A program made the translations under genes and the position numbers. Source: Streptomyces asoensis (GTDB taxonomy: Bacteria > Actinomycetota > Actinomycetes > Streptomycetales > Streptomycetaceae). Taken from it: a DNA stretch of 64,000 nucleotides. Every line of letters starts with the position of its first letter. Positions within the stretch are counted from its first letter, which is position 1. The notes under the pieces are model-generated. The model ran no database searches. It saw only the letters and a program-made list of their open reading frames with translations, and had not been told where the DNA came from. This document shows positions 53,593 to 63,878 of this stretch, one piece after another. Where the stretch lies: assembly GCF_013085465.1 (NCBI RefSeq), contig NZ_CP049838.1:4960001-5024000 (forward strand). Direction: 5' to 3'.

Positions 53593-53729
53593 GGAGGCAA
53601 GTCTGCCGAGCCGACGCCCTGGGGCAACCGAACGAGCGCGATGCTTTCCTCCTGGGCGACCGCGAAGAGCGTGCCGTCGGGACGCAGCGCCGCGACCGGT
53701 GTCGGTATGACCGGCGCCGTCGACTTCAC
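53589..53729 (-). CDS. small ORF overlapping the TerD-VWA start
   Basis: 46 codons from GTG 53729 with a TTGGAGTGG site upstream, ending in an ATGA overlap with the TerD-VWA gene. The sequence ([29 protein letters not shown]) has a beta-repeat look like the end of a WD-type or kelch-type protein. It may be a leader peptide that couples translation, or the remnant of a larger gene. Confidence 0.35.
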   Translation of the reverse strand: MKSTAPVIPTPVAALRPDGTLFAVAQEESIALVRLPQGVGSADLPP

Positions 53730-53798
53730 CCACTCCAAGGTTCCTCTCTCCCCCCGATCGCAACAACGTCGTCTCTCCCCATCACTGACGCCGCTCAT

Positions 53799-53837
53799 GG
53801 CGCTGTCCCCAGGCGTCGGACCCCAAGGGACAGCGCC
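53799..53837 (-). terminator. hairpin after thiC
   Basis: GGCGCTGTCCC (53799-53809) pairs with GGGACAGCGCC (53827-53837) around a 17-nt loop, 13 bp past the thiC stop in its direction of transcription. Confidence 0.7.
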
Positions 53838-53849
53838 GATCCGAGTACG

Positions 53850-55688
<1,839 letters not shown>

Positions 55689-55749
55689 CTACGCCGGCAT
55701 TACCCGGTAACAGGTTCGGCGGTCGACGCAGCGGCTACCGCCTGCCGAC

Positions 55750-55763
55750 GTTTCATGTGAAAC
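55750..55763. other. parS site 6, inside the TPP riboswitch P3 region
   Basis: GTTTCATGTGAAAC, one mismatch at the centre but still a self-complementary-like sequence. It lies in the transcribed leader of thiC. Confidence 0.78.
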
Positions 55764-55782
55764 ATCACTCGATTCGAGAGAC

Positions 55783-55796
55783 GTTCCACGTGAAAC
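55783..55796. other. parS site 7, inside the TPP riboswitch P3 region
   Basis: GTTCCACGTGAAAC, one mismatch, 33 bp from site 6 and also within the riboswitch leader. TCGATTCGAGA between the two sites is a further small palindrome (TCGATTCGA). Confidence 0.85.
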
Positions 55797-55930
55797 ATCG
55801 CGAAGACGGAGGTCAGCGCCCTCTCAGCCCGGTGCTCCGAGCTCCCGCGTGTGCAAAGGTTGTCTCCACGCTAGCGTCAATTCTGGCGCGGTGAACAGGG
55901 GGCCCGTGTCGTTCTTGCGATGATCGGTCG

Positions 55931-58063
55931 GTGACCACGACACACCAGCCCCCGTACCCGCCGCCCGAGCCGCCCCGCCGACCGGACGTCGGCAGCGGCC
56001 CCGGCAATGGCCCAGGCAGCGGTTCTGGCAATGGTTCTGGCAGCGGTTCTGGCAGCGCCCCCAGAGGCGACCGCGATTTCAGCAACGGTCACGATGACCC
56101 GAGCAGCCCCGACCACGGGCCGGGATACGCCGGCGGACTTGGCGGGCTGAGACGCGCCGGGACCCCCGGCGGTCAAGGCCCCGGCTCCGTCGAAGGCTCC
56201 GGGTCAGGGCCGGGGACGCGGTCGGTGCCGCGGTCGGGCACGCGGCCGGAGTCGGGGCCGGGGAACGGCCGGGGTTATGGAAACGGCCCAGGGCCCGGGA
56301 CCGGCCGGGGTTACCAGAGCGGGCAGGGATTCGGGAGCGGGCAAGGGTCCGAGAACGACCAGGGATACGGGAACAGCCAGGGCTACGGGGACGGCCAGGG
56401 CTACGGGGACGGCCGAGGGTACGGGGACGGCCGAGGGTACGGGGACGGACCCGCGCCCAGGCAGGAGTACGGGCCTGACCATGGTTCCGGCCCTCGTCCC
56501 GGCCCGGGGCATCGTCCTGAACGTGGTCCTGGCGCTGGTGCCGGCTCTCATCCCGGCTCTGGTGACGGGTATGGCTTTGACCACGAACACGGTCATGGGC
56601 AGAGCCACGACGGCGGTCATGGCGGCGGCACCGGAAACGGTCCAGGGGAGGGCCACGGCGGGGGTCACGGCCATGGCCCGGGCGACGGGCACGGCTCCGG
56701 TTCCGGTTCCGACGGTGGGCACGGGCATTCGCACAGCCACGGCCCGGCCGCCCCCGTCTCGCAGCACCTGCGCAAGGTCATCGCGGCCATCCTCATCCCG
56801 TTCGGAGCCGCGGTACTGGTGGGGCTCGTGGTGCTGTGGCCCGGCGGAGCCCCGGCCCACGAACGCACCGGAGTCGGCTTCGACCGGCAGACCCAACAGG
56901 CCACGGTCACCAAGGTCGTGAGCGTGAGCTGCGCATCGGTGAACGCCTCGGGCGACACTCCTACCGGCGACACCTCCACGGCCGAGGGCTCCTCCGCGCA
57001 GCAGCAGGCGAGCGGCACCTGCAAGCGGGCCACGATCCGGGTGGACACCGGCGACGACAAGGGCCGTACGTTCACCGAGATCGTCCAGCCGGACCAGTCA
57101 CGGCAGTTGGAGCAGGGCGAGAAGGTCGTGGTCGCCTACGAGCCCTCCGCGCCGAAAGACCTCCAGTACTCGGTCACCGATGTGAACCGCCGCATCCCCA
57201 TGGCGGTCCTGGCCATCATCTTCGCGGTCGCCGTCGTGGTCGTCGGGCGGTTGCGGGGCGTCATGGCGCTGGTCGCGCTGGCCATCAGCTTCATGGTGCT
57301 GAACTTCTTCGTCCTGCCCGCGATCCTCCAGGGGTCGAACCCGCTGGTCGTGGCGGTGGTGGGATCGAGCGCCATCATGCTGATCGCGCTGTATCTCTGT
57401 CACGGGCTCTCGGCCCGCACATCCGTCGCGGTGCTCGGCACACTGATCTCACTGCTGCTGATCGGCATCCTCGGCTCGCTGTTCATCGACTGGGCCGCGC
57501 TGACCGGCAACACGGACGACAACACCGGCCTGATCCACGGCCTGTACCCGTCGATCGACATGAGCGGTCTGCTGCTGGCCGGCATCATCATCGGCTCGCT
57601 CGGCGTCCTCGACGACGTGACGGTCACTCAGACCTCGGCGGTCTGGGAACTGCACGAGGCCAACCCCGCGATGGGCTGGCGCGGTCTGTACCGGGCCGGC
57701 ATCCGCATCGGCCGCGACCACATCGCGTCCGTGGTCAACACGCTCGTCCTCGCCTACGCCGGTGCCGCGCTGCCGCTGTTGCTGCTCTTCTCGATCGCGC
57801 AGAGCAGCGTGGGCGCCGTCGCCAACAGCGAACTGGTCGCCGAGGAGATCGTGCGCACCCTGGTGGGCTCGATCGGTCTGGTCGCCTCCGTGCCCGTCAC
57901 AACGGCCCTGGCGGCCCTGGTGGTCTCCGCCGACCGGCCAGGCCCTGGAAAGGCACCCGTGACGGCTCCGGAAGCGACTCCTGTGGCTCCGGCGGGGGCG
58001 ATGGCCGCGGGCAGCGCCCAGGCCCAGGCCCGGGGCGGCCGCGGCAGGCGGCGCAAGCGCTGA
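55931..58063 (+). CDS. YibE/F-like multi-pass membrane protein with very long Gly/Ser/His-rich N-terminus
   Basis: 710 aa. Residues 1-~275 are low complexity: Gly-Ser-Asn blocks, then GYGDGQ/GYGDGR tandem units, then a His-Gly region ending HGHSHSHGP. A first membrane segment (~290-310) precedes a soluble beta-domain (~320-420). The YibE/F membrane part (~425-690) has six or more helices and the conserved GVLDDVTVTQTSAVWEL motif. YibE/F proteins are of unknown transport function. The His-rich tail may bind metal. The start is GTG 55931, divergent from the thiC riboswitch. The C-terminus is Arg/Gly-rich. Confidence 0.9.
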   Translation: MTTTHQPPYPPPEPPRRPDVGSGPGNGPGSGSGNGSGSGSGSAPRGDRDFSNGHDDPSSPDHGPGYAGGLGGLRRAGTPGGQGPGSVEGSGSGPGTRSVPRSGTRPESGPGNGRGYGNGPGPGTGRGYQSGQGFGSGQGSENDQGYGNSQGYGDGQGYGDGRGYGDGRGYGDGPAPRQEYGPDHGSGPRPGPGHRPERGPGAGAGSHPGSGDGYGFDHEHGHGQSHDGGHGGGTGNGPGEGHGGGHGHGPGDGHGSGSGSDGGHGHSHSHGPAAPVSQHLRKVIAAILIPFGAAVLVGLVVLWPGGAPAHERTGVGFDRQTQQATVTKVVSVSCASVNASGDTPTGDTSTAEGSSAQQQASGTCKRATIRVDTGDDKGRTFTEIVQPDQSRQLEQGEKVVVAYEPSAPKDLQYSVTDVNRRIPMAVLAIIFAVAVVVVGRLRGVMALVALAISFMVLNFFVLPAILQGSNPLVVAVVGSSAIMLIALYLCHGLSARTSVAVLGTLISLLLIGILGSLFIDWAALTGNTDDNTGLIHGLYPSIDMSGLLLAGIIIGSLGVLDDVTVTQTSAVWELHEANPAMGWRGLYRAGIRIGRDHIASVVNTLVLAYAGAALPLLLLFSIAQSSVGAVANSELVAEEIVRTLVGSIGLVASVPVTTALAALVVSADRPGPGKAPVTAPEATPVAPAGAMAAGSAQAQARGGRGRRRKR
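56362..56452 (+). repeat. in-gene tandem repeat, about five 18-bp units
   Basis: Units close to GGCTACGGGGACGGCCAG repeat from about 56362 to 56452 and encode the GYGDGQ/GYGDGR hexapeptides. The last three are almost identical, so copy number is likely variable between strains. Confidence 0.75.
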
Positions 58064-58219
58064 GGGGGGCGCCCGAGCGCCGACAGCACCGGCCGACTCG
58101 GGCGCACGCCTCACTCTTCCCGGCAAGGCCGTTCAGCGCCTGCGCCACCCTGTGGAGAAGCGTTCCTGCACAACACCAGCCGCGGCGAAGCATTCGCCAC
58201 CACTCGCTTCGCCATCACG

Positions 58220-58666
58220 TCAGCCGGCGCTCTGCTCCTCCGCCAGGATCCGGTCCAACGCCTCGTCCAAATGCGCGTCGAAATCGGCGAGGGCACCCTC
58301 CTGGCCCAGCGGAACCAGCTTGTCGGTGCGGTCGAGGAACGCCACGAGCGGGGCCGCCGAGGAGCGGAACAGCGCCTGGTCACCGCCGACCTGAAGCCGG
58401 ATCAGGACCTCCCCCAGCACATCGGGATCCACCGGCGAGACCCGGACATCTCCTTCGCCGCACGGCCTGCCCACCCCGTCGATGAGCAGTTCGCGCCCGA
58501 AGGCCCAGGTCACCGGGGCATCTCCGGGCAGATGGAAGGTGAGTCGCACGGCATAGGGATCGCACGACTCGTAACCCAGCTCCACCGGAATGCGGAACGA
58601 GAGCTCCTCGGAGACGAGGAAGCTCATCATGACCTCTGCCTGTACTGCCTGTACGGACTCGCGCAT
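58220..58666 (-). CDS. ssgA: SsgA-like sporulation/cell-division activator SsgA
   Basis: 148 aa. The SALP family signature is full length: SFRIPVELGYESCDPYAVRLTFHLP, VTWAFGRELL, PLVAFLDRTDKLVPLGQE and RILAEEQSAG at the C-terminus. SsgA activates septum formation in aerial hyphae and marks sites of division and branching, working with SsgB and FtsZ. ATG 58666 has a GGGGTAAGG site. Near the start there is a 9-bp tandem duplication (GTACAGGCA twice, 58637-58654) that adds Val-Gln-Ala. ssgR lies immediately upstream on the same strand, as in S. coelicolor. Confidence 0.95.
   Translation of the reverse strand: MRESVQAVQAEVMMSFLVSEELSFRIPVELGYESCDPYAVRLTFHLPGDAPVTWAFGRELLIDGVGRPCGEGDVRVSPVDPDVLGEVLIRLQVGGDQALFRSSAAPLVAFLDRTDKLVPLGQEGALADFDAHLDEALDRILAEEQSAG
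58637..58654 (-). repeat. 9-bp tandem duplication in ssgA
   Basis: TGCCTGTAC occurs twice in a row on + (58637-58645 and 58646-58654), in frame, giving a repeated Val-Gln-Ala at residues 5-10 of SsgA. Confidence 0.85.
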
Positions 58667-58764
58667 CGCCTTACCCCGTCTTGCCGCCGACTGGCCGGGA
58701 ATGGACCTTCTGACACTGCACGCATCTTGCTGAACGTACACAACAGATCACAAGGAGTGAGTTT

Positions 58765-59628
58765 TCAGATACTGATAGAGATCGCCAGCGATCCCAACAG
58801 CCGTCCGATCTCGCTCTGAAGTTGCCGAGCCGCCGGCAACAACCGGTCGGCGTGATGGGCGGGCAGAGAGATCGCCATCGTGGACGCTGTGGTGCCCACG
58901 GTGATCGGGACGGCGGCGCACACCGTGCCCAGCGCGTACTCCTGCCGTTCGACGACCGGCTCCATACGCCGCATCCGCTCCAGGCGCCGCAGCAGAGTGC
59001 GGTTGTCACGCACGGTGTACGGGGTGATCGACTGCGCGGGGTAGCGGTCCAGGTGGTCGCGGCGGGCGTCCTCGTCCAGCTGGGAGAGCAGACACTGGCC
59101 GATGGCGTGCGCGTGTCCGGTCTCGCCGAAGTCGGCCCACTCCTCGACCGCCGGATTGCCCGGGGTGTCGGAGACGCACATGATCTCGATCTCGCCGTCG
59201 CGGTACCTGGCGTAGTACACGGGGACACCGATCGAATCGCGCCACTGGGCGAGGGTGTCGGCGACCGTGCTGCGACGTTTCTGCGCGGCGCCGCTCCTGC
59301 CGAGCCGCTCAGCCGCCTCACCGAGGAAGAACAGCCCTCTGTCCCGTCGCAGATAGCCCTCGTGCACGAGGGTGCGCAGCAGGTGGTAGGCCGTGGGCAG
59401 CGCGAGTCCGGTCTCGCGGGCGAGTTGTTTGGCCGGAGCCCCGTACTCGTGCTCCGCGACGGATTCCAGCAGCCGCATGGCGCGCTGGACGGAGCCGATC
59501 AGGGTGGCCGCGGGGTGCGGATGCTCGGGGGTGGTCGTGCTCGGTGGGCGTTGCAGCGGGGGCGCGGCGGACCGCGGCCGGGCGGGGGGTGCGAACGGTT
59601 CTGCCGATGCGGTGTCAACCATGACCAT
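58765..59628 (-). CDS. ssgR: IclR-family regulator SsgR, activator of ssgA
   Basis: 287 aa. A 40-residue Pro/Thr-rich leader precedes an IclR winged helix (~43-105: SVQRAMRLLESVAEHEYGAPAKQLARETGLALPTAYHLLRTLVHEGYL) and an IclR ligand-binding domain (~115-280). The genomic place, directly upstream of ssgA (98 bp), identifies it as SsgR, which in S. coelicolor is required for ssgA transcription independently of the whi genes. Two Met codons (1 and 3) are possible starts. Confidence 0.93.
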   Translation of the reverse strand: MVMVDTASAEPFAPPARPRSAAPPLQRPPSTTTPEHPHPAATLIGSVQRAMRLLESVAEHEYGAPAKQLARETGLALPTAYHLLRTLVHEGYLRRDRGLFFLGEAAERLGRSGAAQKRRSTVADTLAQWRDSIGVPVYYARYRDGEIEIMCVSDTPGNPAVEEWADFGETGHAHAIGQCLLSQLDEDARRDHLDRYPAQSITPYTVRDNRTLLRRLERMRRMEPVVERQEYALGTVCAAVPITVGTTASTMAISLPAHHADRLLPAARQLQSEIGRLLGSLAISISI

Positions 59629-59826
59629 GGGTCACTTCCGAAGCGCGAGGGGGAGATCCGTGCGGGGAACACGGGAGGGGGGTGTGCGCCACTCGCGGGG
59701 GTTCCTCCCCGCGACGAGTCCGGACTTTAACCGTCTGCCACCGCGTACAGACGGGCTGTCAGGGAAACTTCCCCCGGCCGAGGGAACAGGCGATTCCTGT
59801 TACCGCTCACCGGCCTCCCGCACCGC

Positions 59827-60039
59827 TCACCAGTCGCTGCGCGACGAGGAGCTCGAAGTGAACTTCCTTACGACGTAGATCAGTCCGCCGACCAGCGCCA
59901 CGAAGACCAGCAGCTTGAAGAGCAGGCCGATCACGAACCCGACGACGCTGGCTATGAGGCCACCGAACACGACCAGGGCGATGACCGGCACCGCGACCCA
60001 CTTCACCCACCACGGCATTCCCGCGAAGATCTCTCGCAT
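59827..60039 (-). CDS. small membrane protein, DUF5326 type
   Basis: 70 aa from ATG 60039. Two hydrophobic helices in close succession (VKWVAVPVIALVVFGGLIASVVGFVIG and LLFKLLVFVALVGGLIYVV) and a short basic/Ser-rich tail (RKFTSSSSSRSDW). No catalytic residues. The location next to ssgR is conserved in streptomycetes as far as I recall. A role in sporulation is possible only by position. Confidence 0.82.
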   Translation of the reverse strand: MREIFAGMPWWVKWVAVPVIALVVFGGLIASVVGFVIGLLFKLLVFVALVGGLIYVVRKFTSSSSSRSDW

Positions 60040-60248
60040 CGCCCTTGTCCTCATCCTCTTCGGTCGATGTCCGGCACCCCTGTCGGGCCGGAGCGTTTCG
60101 ATGTCCTGCCGCCGATGCTAGGTCCGAAGAGGGGGCCGACGGGGGCCTCGCACCCCTTGTCCTCCCCTGAACGAACCCCTAGGGAACCCCGAGATTGCTG
60201 GTCAACCGGCAGACGGACACGCTCAGGACGGGCTCCGGGCGGAGGAGC

Positions 60249-60566
60249 TCAGCCCTCGGCCGGCGAGAACACGACCAGGACCCGCAGGTCCTCGCTGATG
60301 TGATGGAACTTGTGGGCGACCCCGGCCGGGACGTACACCACGCTGCCTCGCGCCACCTGCGTGGTCTCCAGGCCGACAGTGATCGAGGCGCGCCCGCTCA
60401 CGACGAAGTACACCTCGTCCTGGTGGTGCGGGTTCTGCGGATCATGCGCGCCGGCGTCGAGCGCGTACAGTCCGACCGACATGTTCCGTTCGCGCAGAAA
60501 CTGTAGGTAGGCACCGTCGTTGGCGGCTCGCTCCGCCTCCAGTTCATCCAACCGGAATGCCTTCAT
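60249..60566 (-). CDS. cupin-domain protein
   Basis: 105 aa, a single cupin fold. Motif 1 is HHQDEVYFVVSG (with the His and Glu metal ligands) and motif 2 is PAGVAHKFH. A metal-binding barrel such as this may be a small dioxygenase or isomerase, or a ligand-binding protein. Divergent from the four-helix membrane protein (58 bp between starts). Substrate unknown. Confidence 0.9.
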   Translation of the reverse strand: MKAFRLDELEAERAANDGAYLQFLRERNMSVGLYALDAGAHDPQNPHHQDEVYFVVSGRASITVGLETTQVARGSVVYVPAGVAHKFHHISEDLRVLVVFSPAEG

Positions 60567-60624
60567 CAACCTTGTCCGCCCTCGTCCGGTGCTCGTTCTC
60601 GATCTCTCTGCCACGATCAGACAC

Positions 60625-61002
60625 ATGAAGAATTTCGTAGTCAAGACGATCGCCAACGCAGGCGCCCTGGCGGTCGCCGTCTGGCTGCTCGACAAGATCA
60701 CTCTGACCGGTGACAGCACGGGCAAGAAGATCGGCACCCTTGTAGTCGTCGCACTGCTTTTCGGCCTGGTCAACTTCCTGGTCAAGCCGATCGTGAAGGT
60801 GCTGACCTTTCCCCTGTTCATCCTCACGCTCGGCCTGATAACCCTGGTGGTCAACGCCCTGATGCTGCTGCTGACCTCGTGGTTGGCCGACAAGCTGGAC
60901 CTGAGCTTCCATGTGGAGGGCTTCTGGACCGCGGTCCTGGGTGGCCTGATCATTTCCGTCGTCTCCTGGGCCCTCAACGTCGTCATGCCCGACGGCGACT
61001 GA
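60625..61002 (+). CDS. four-helix membrane protein, phage-holin family 4/PF04020 type
   Basis: 125 aa with four hydrophobic helices: ANAGALAVAVWLL, IGTLVVVALLFGLVNFLV, FPLFILTLGLITLVVNALMLLL and FWTAVLGGLIISVVSWALNVV. The pattern VVVALLFGLVNFLVKPIVKVLTFPLFILTLGL is diagnostic of the actinobacterial holin-like PF04020 family. Function unknown. It precedes ptpA by 7 bp and is probably co-transcribed with it. Confidence 0.88.
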   Translation: MKNFVVKTIANAGALAVAVWLLDKITLTGDSTGKKIGTLVVVALLFGLVNFLVKPIVKVLTFPLFILTLGLITLVVNALMLLLTSWLADKLDLSFHVEGFWTAVLGGLIISVVSWALNVVMPDGD

Positions 61003-61009
61003 ACCCGCG

Positions 61010-61501
61010 ATGACCTACCGCGTCTGCTTCGTCTGCACCGGCAACATCTGCCGCTCGCCGATGGCCGAGTCGGTCTTCCGCGCGCGCGTGGACGACGCCG
61101 GTCTCGAGGGACTGATCGAGGTCGAGAGCGCCGGCACGGGCGACTGGCACGAGGGCGAGAACGCCGATCCGCGTGCCCTCTCCGTCCTGGAGGAGCACGG
61201 ATACGCCCTCGACCACACGGCCCGGCGCTTCGAGCCGTCCTGGTTCGCCCGCCTCGACCTCGTCCTGGCCCTCGACTCCGGCCATCTCAAGGCCCTGCGC
61301 CTCCTCGCACCCACGAAGGAGGACGCGGCGAAGATACGGCTGCTTCGGTCCTACGATCCCGCGGCAGCCGACGACCTCGACGTCCCCGACCCCTACTACG
61401 GGGGCCTGAGCGGCTTCGAGGAGTGCCTTGAGATGGTGGAGGAGGCGAGCACCGGTCTGCTCGCCGCCGTACGAGACGACGTGGAAGGACAACAGGCATG
61501 A
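61010..61501 (+). CDS. ptpA: low-molecular-weight protein tyrosine phosphatase
   Basis: 163 aa. The catalytic P-loop is CTGNICRS (Cys9 region) and the general-acid Asp is in DPYYGG. S. coelicolor PtpA is the homologue at this location and affects secondary metabolism when overexpressed. No tyrosine kinase gene is adjacent. Its stop overlaps the next start (ATGA), so it is coupled to the PLP enzyme, and the membrane protein lies upstream. Confidence 0.95.
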   Translation: MTYRVCFVCTGNICRSPMAESVFRARVDDAGLEGLIEVESAGTGDWHEGENADPRALSVLEEHGYALDHTARRFEPSWFARLDLVLALDSGHLKALRLLAPTKEDAAKIRLLRSYDPAAADDLDVPDPYYGGLSGFEECLEMVEEASTGLLAAVRDDVEGQQA

Positions 61502-62655
61502 GCGGATCCGCTACCGACGGAGAGCTTTCCAGAGGCCCCGGCGAGGGCACGCGCGCGGTGCGGGCGGGGCTGCCCGAGCCGGTGAAGTACGAGCCGACCC
61601 TTCCCGGGCCGGTGTTCGCGGCGCACTTCCACCTGCCGGGCGAGCCCACGGGCCCGTACACCTACGGCCGTGACGAGAACCCGACCTGGACCCACCTGGA
61701 GCACGCCATCGGCGAGCTCGAGGCGCCGGGCCAGGACGACGTCGAGACGCTCGCCTTCGCCTCCGGCATGGCCGCGATCTCGTCGGTGTTGTTCTCCCAG
61801 CTGCGCGCCGGAGACACCGTCGTACTGCCCGACGACGGCTACCAGGTGCTGCCCCTGGTGCGCGCGCAGTTGGAGGCGTACGGCATCGAGGTACGCACCG
61901 CGCCGACCGGCGACGACGCTCAGCTGGACGTCCTGGAGGGCGCGAAGCTGCTGTGGATCGAGTCCCCCTCGAACCCCGGGCTCGACGTGTGCGACATCCG
62001 GCGGCTCGTCGAGGCGGCACACTCGCGTGGCGCTCTGGTGGCCGTGGACAACACGCTCGCCACCCCGCTCGGGCAGCGCCCGCTGGAACTCGGCGCCGAC
62101 TTTTCGGTGGCCAGCGGCACCAAGCAGCTCACGGGCCACGGCGACGTCCTCCTCGGCTACGTCACCGGGCGGGCCGGTACGCCGATGACAGCCGTACGGC
62201 GCTGGCGCAAGATCGTCGGGGCGATCCCGGGGCCCATGGAGGCCTGGCTCGCGCACCGGTCGATCGCCACCCTCCAGATGCGCGTCGAGCGACAGAACAC
62301 CACCGCCATGGCCGTGGCCGAGGCACTGCGGGGGAGGCCCGAGGTGAGCGGGCTGCGGTACCCGGGACTGCCGGACGACCCGTCCCACAAGATCGCCTCG
62401 CAGCAGATGCGTCGCTACGGGTGCGTGATCTCCTTCACGCTGTCCACGCGCACGCGTGCCGAACGTTTCCTCGACGCCCTGCGGCTCGTGGACGACGCGA
62501 CGAGCTTCGGCGGGGTGCGGTCCACCGCGGAGCGGCGCGGGCGCTGGGGCGGGGACGCGGTGCCGGAGGGCTTCATCCGGCTGTCCGTCGGCGCCGAGGA
62601 CCCCGAGGACCTGGTGGCGGATGTGCTGCGTGCGCTGGCGGAGTCGGCGCTGTGA
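61498..62655 (+). CDS. cystathionine gamma-lyase/synthase-type PLP enzyme
   Basis: 385 aa, Cys/Met metabolism PLP family. PLP lysine in SGTKQLTGHGDVLLG, SNPGLDVCDI in the active-site region, and the C-terminal SFGGVRSTAE and FIRLSVGAEDPEDL motifs are typical. Such enzymes cleave cystathionine or make it from O-acetylhomoserine. The ATGA overlap with ptpA couples them. A 14-bp hairpin follows after 42 bp. Whether it is lyase (CGL) or synthase (MetB) cannot be decided here. Confidence 0.93.
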   Translation: MSGSATDGELSRGPGEGTRAVRAGLPEPVKYEPTLPGPVFAAHFHLPGEPTGPYTYGRDENPTWTHLEHAIGELEAPGQDDVETLAFASGMAAISSVLFSQLRAGDTVVLPDDGYQVLPLVRAQLEAYGIEVRTAPTGDDAQLDVLEGAKLLWIESPSNPGLDVCDIRRLVEAAHSRGALVAVDNTLATPLGQRPLELGADFSVASGTKQLTGHGDVLLGYVTGRAGTPMTAVRRWRKIVGAIPGPMEAWLAHRSIATLQMRVERQNTTAMAVAEALRGRPEVSGLRYPGLPDDPSHKIASQQMRRYGCVISFTLSTRTRAERFLDALRLVDDATSFGGVRSTAERRGRWGGDAVPEGFIRLSVGAEDPEDLVADVLRALAESAL

Positions 62656-62697
62656 CTGCCTTACCGACCCCCCTCCGGGGGCCCCGCTACGTACGAC

Positions 62698-62736
62698 GGA
62701 CGGTCCGAGCCTCCCCCCTCGTGGCTCGGACCGTCC
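62698..62736. terminator. 14-bp perfect hairpin after the PLP-enzyme gene
   Basis: GGACGGTCCGAGCC (62698-62711) pairs with GGCTCGGACCGTCC (62723-62736) around an 11-nt loop containing CCCCCC. Ends the membrane protein-ptpA-PLP enzyme transcript. Confidence 0.8.
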
Positions 62737-62780
62737 TCGGTTCTGCGCGCGAAGAACCGCGCGAACAAGGCTAGTTGACT

Positions 62781-62802
62781 CTGTGTCAGTGTCCAATCAC
62801 AG
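62781..62802. promoter_or_regulatory. possible LysR-type operator/promoter region
   Basis: CTGTG (62781-62785) and CACAG (62798-62802) form an inverted repeat with 12-bp spacer, next to TTGACT (62774-62779). The AT-rich CTTATTTATAG follows. This is about 85 bp before the LysR gene and would fit autoregulation. Confidence 0.35.
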
Positions 62803-62884
62803 TAGCGACAGAGACCTATCGACTTATTTATAGTTGGGCCCTGCCTCAGAGCTGGAGGAAAGGCAGGGAAAGGGAGGACGCTCC

Positions 62885-63790
62885 GTGGATCTGGCCTTGC
62901 TGCGCACCTTCGTGACCGTGCACCGGGCCGGCTCCTTCACTCGCGCCGCCGCTCTGCTGGGACTGTCCCAGCCGGCCGTGACCTCCCAGATCCGCACGCT
63001 GGAGCGGCAGCTCGGCCGCCCCCTGTTCCTGCGGCAGGCCCGTGGCGTGACGCCGACGAGCATCGGCGACGAGCTCGCCCACAAGGCCGCTCCCCATCTC
63101 GACGCCCTGGTGGAGATCGCCGGGACCGGCCCGGGCGACGAATCCGCCGGGCGGACGCTGCACCTCGCCGGTCCCCCCGAATTCACCGCCGAGCGGGCCC
63201 TTCCCGCGCTCACCGAGCTGTCAGGTGACGACGGCCAGGGGTTCGCCCTGCGTGCCTCCTTCGGAAACGCCGAGGAGGTCCTGGAGGGCCTGGCTGCCGG
63301 CCACCACGACCTGGCCATCAGTACGGCACGACCGCGCGGGGCGCTGCTCACGGCCACTCCGCTGTGCGACGAGGAGCACGTCCTGGTCGCCGCCCCGCAG
63401 TGGGACGAGCGGATCGATGCCGGGAAGCTGTGCCGCAAGGGCGCGTCCGCCCTGGAGAACCTCCCGGTCGTCGAGGTCCACGAGTCGCTGCCCCTCGTCT
63501 CCCGCTACTGGGCCTCCGTCTTCGACTCGCGCCCCGCCGCCTCGGGCACCGTCATCGTGCCCGACCTGCGCGCGGTCCTCGCGTGTGCTGTCGCCGGCGC
63601 CGGTCTGGCGGTCCTGCCCCGCTATCTGTGCGCGGCCGCTCTGGAGCGCGGTGACATCGTCGCGCTGCACGAACCGGCGGTGCCGCCGCTACGGACCTAC
63701 GTTCTCGTGGCGCGCACAGGAACCCTGGCGACGCCGCATATCGCACGTGCCCACGAGTGGCTGCTGGGCTCGGCCACCGCGTGGTACTGA
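62885..63790 (+). CDS. LysR-family transcriptional regulator
   Basis: 301 aa from GTG 62885 with GGGAGG upstream. The N-terminal HTH is classical (LLRTFVTVHRAGSFTRAAALLGLSQPAVTSQIRTLE). The effector-binding domain runs ~90-290 with the usual two Rossmann-like lobes. The frame from 62834 was rejected for lack of a ribosome site. It faces away from the ptpA transcript; target unknown. Confidence 0.92.
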   Translation: MDLALLRTFVTVHRAGSFTRAAALLGLSQPAVTSQIRTLERQLGRPLFLRQARGVTPTSIGDELAHKAAPHLDALVEIAGTGPGDESAGRTLHLAGPPEFTAERALPALTELSGDDGQGFALRASFGNAEEVLEGLAAGHHDLAISTARPRGALLTATPLCDEEHVLVAAPQWDERIDAGKLCRKGASALENLPVVEVHESLPLVSRYWASVFDSRPAASGTVIVPDLRAVLACAVAGAGLAVLPRYLCAAALERGDIVALHEPAVPPLRTYVLVARTGTLATPHIARAHEWLLGSATAWY

Positions 63791-63843
63791 CCCGGTTTCC
63801 GCACCGTGGCAAGGAATGAACTCGCCCGGTGACCTCTCACGAT

Positions 63844-63857
63844 GTTTCACGTGGAAC
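63844..63857. other. parS site 8
   Basis: GTTTCACGTGGAAC, one mismatch to consensus, in the spacer between the LysR gene and the NUDIX gene, 22 bp before the latter's ATG. Confidence 0.85.
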
Positions 63858-63878
63858 CAGCCGGGCCACATTTCTCCC

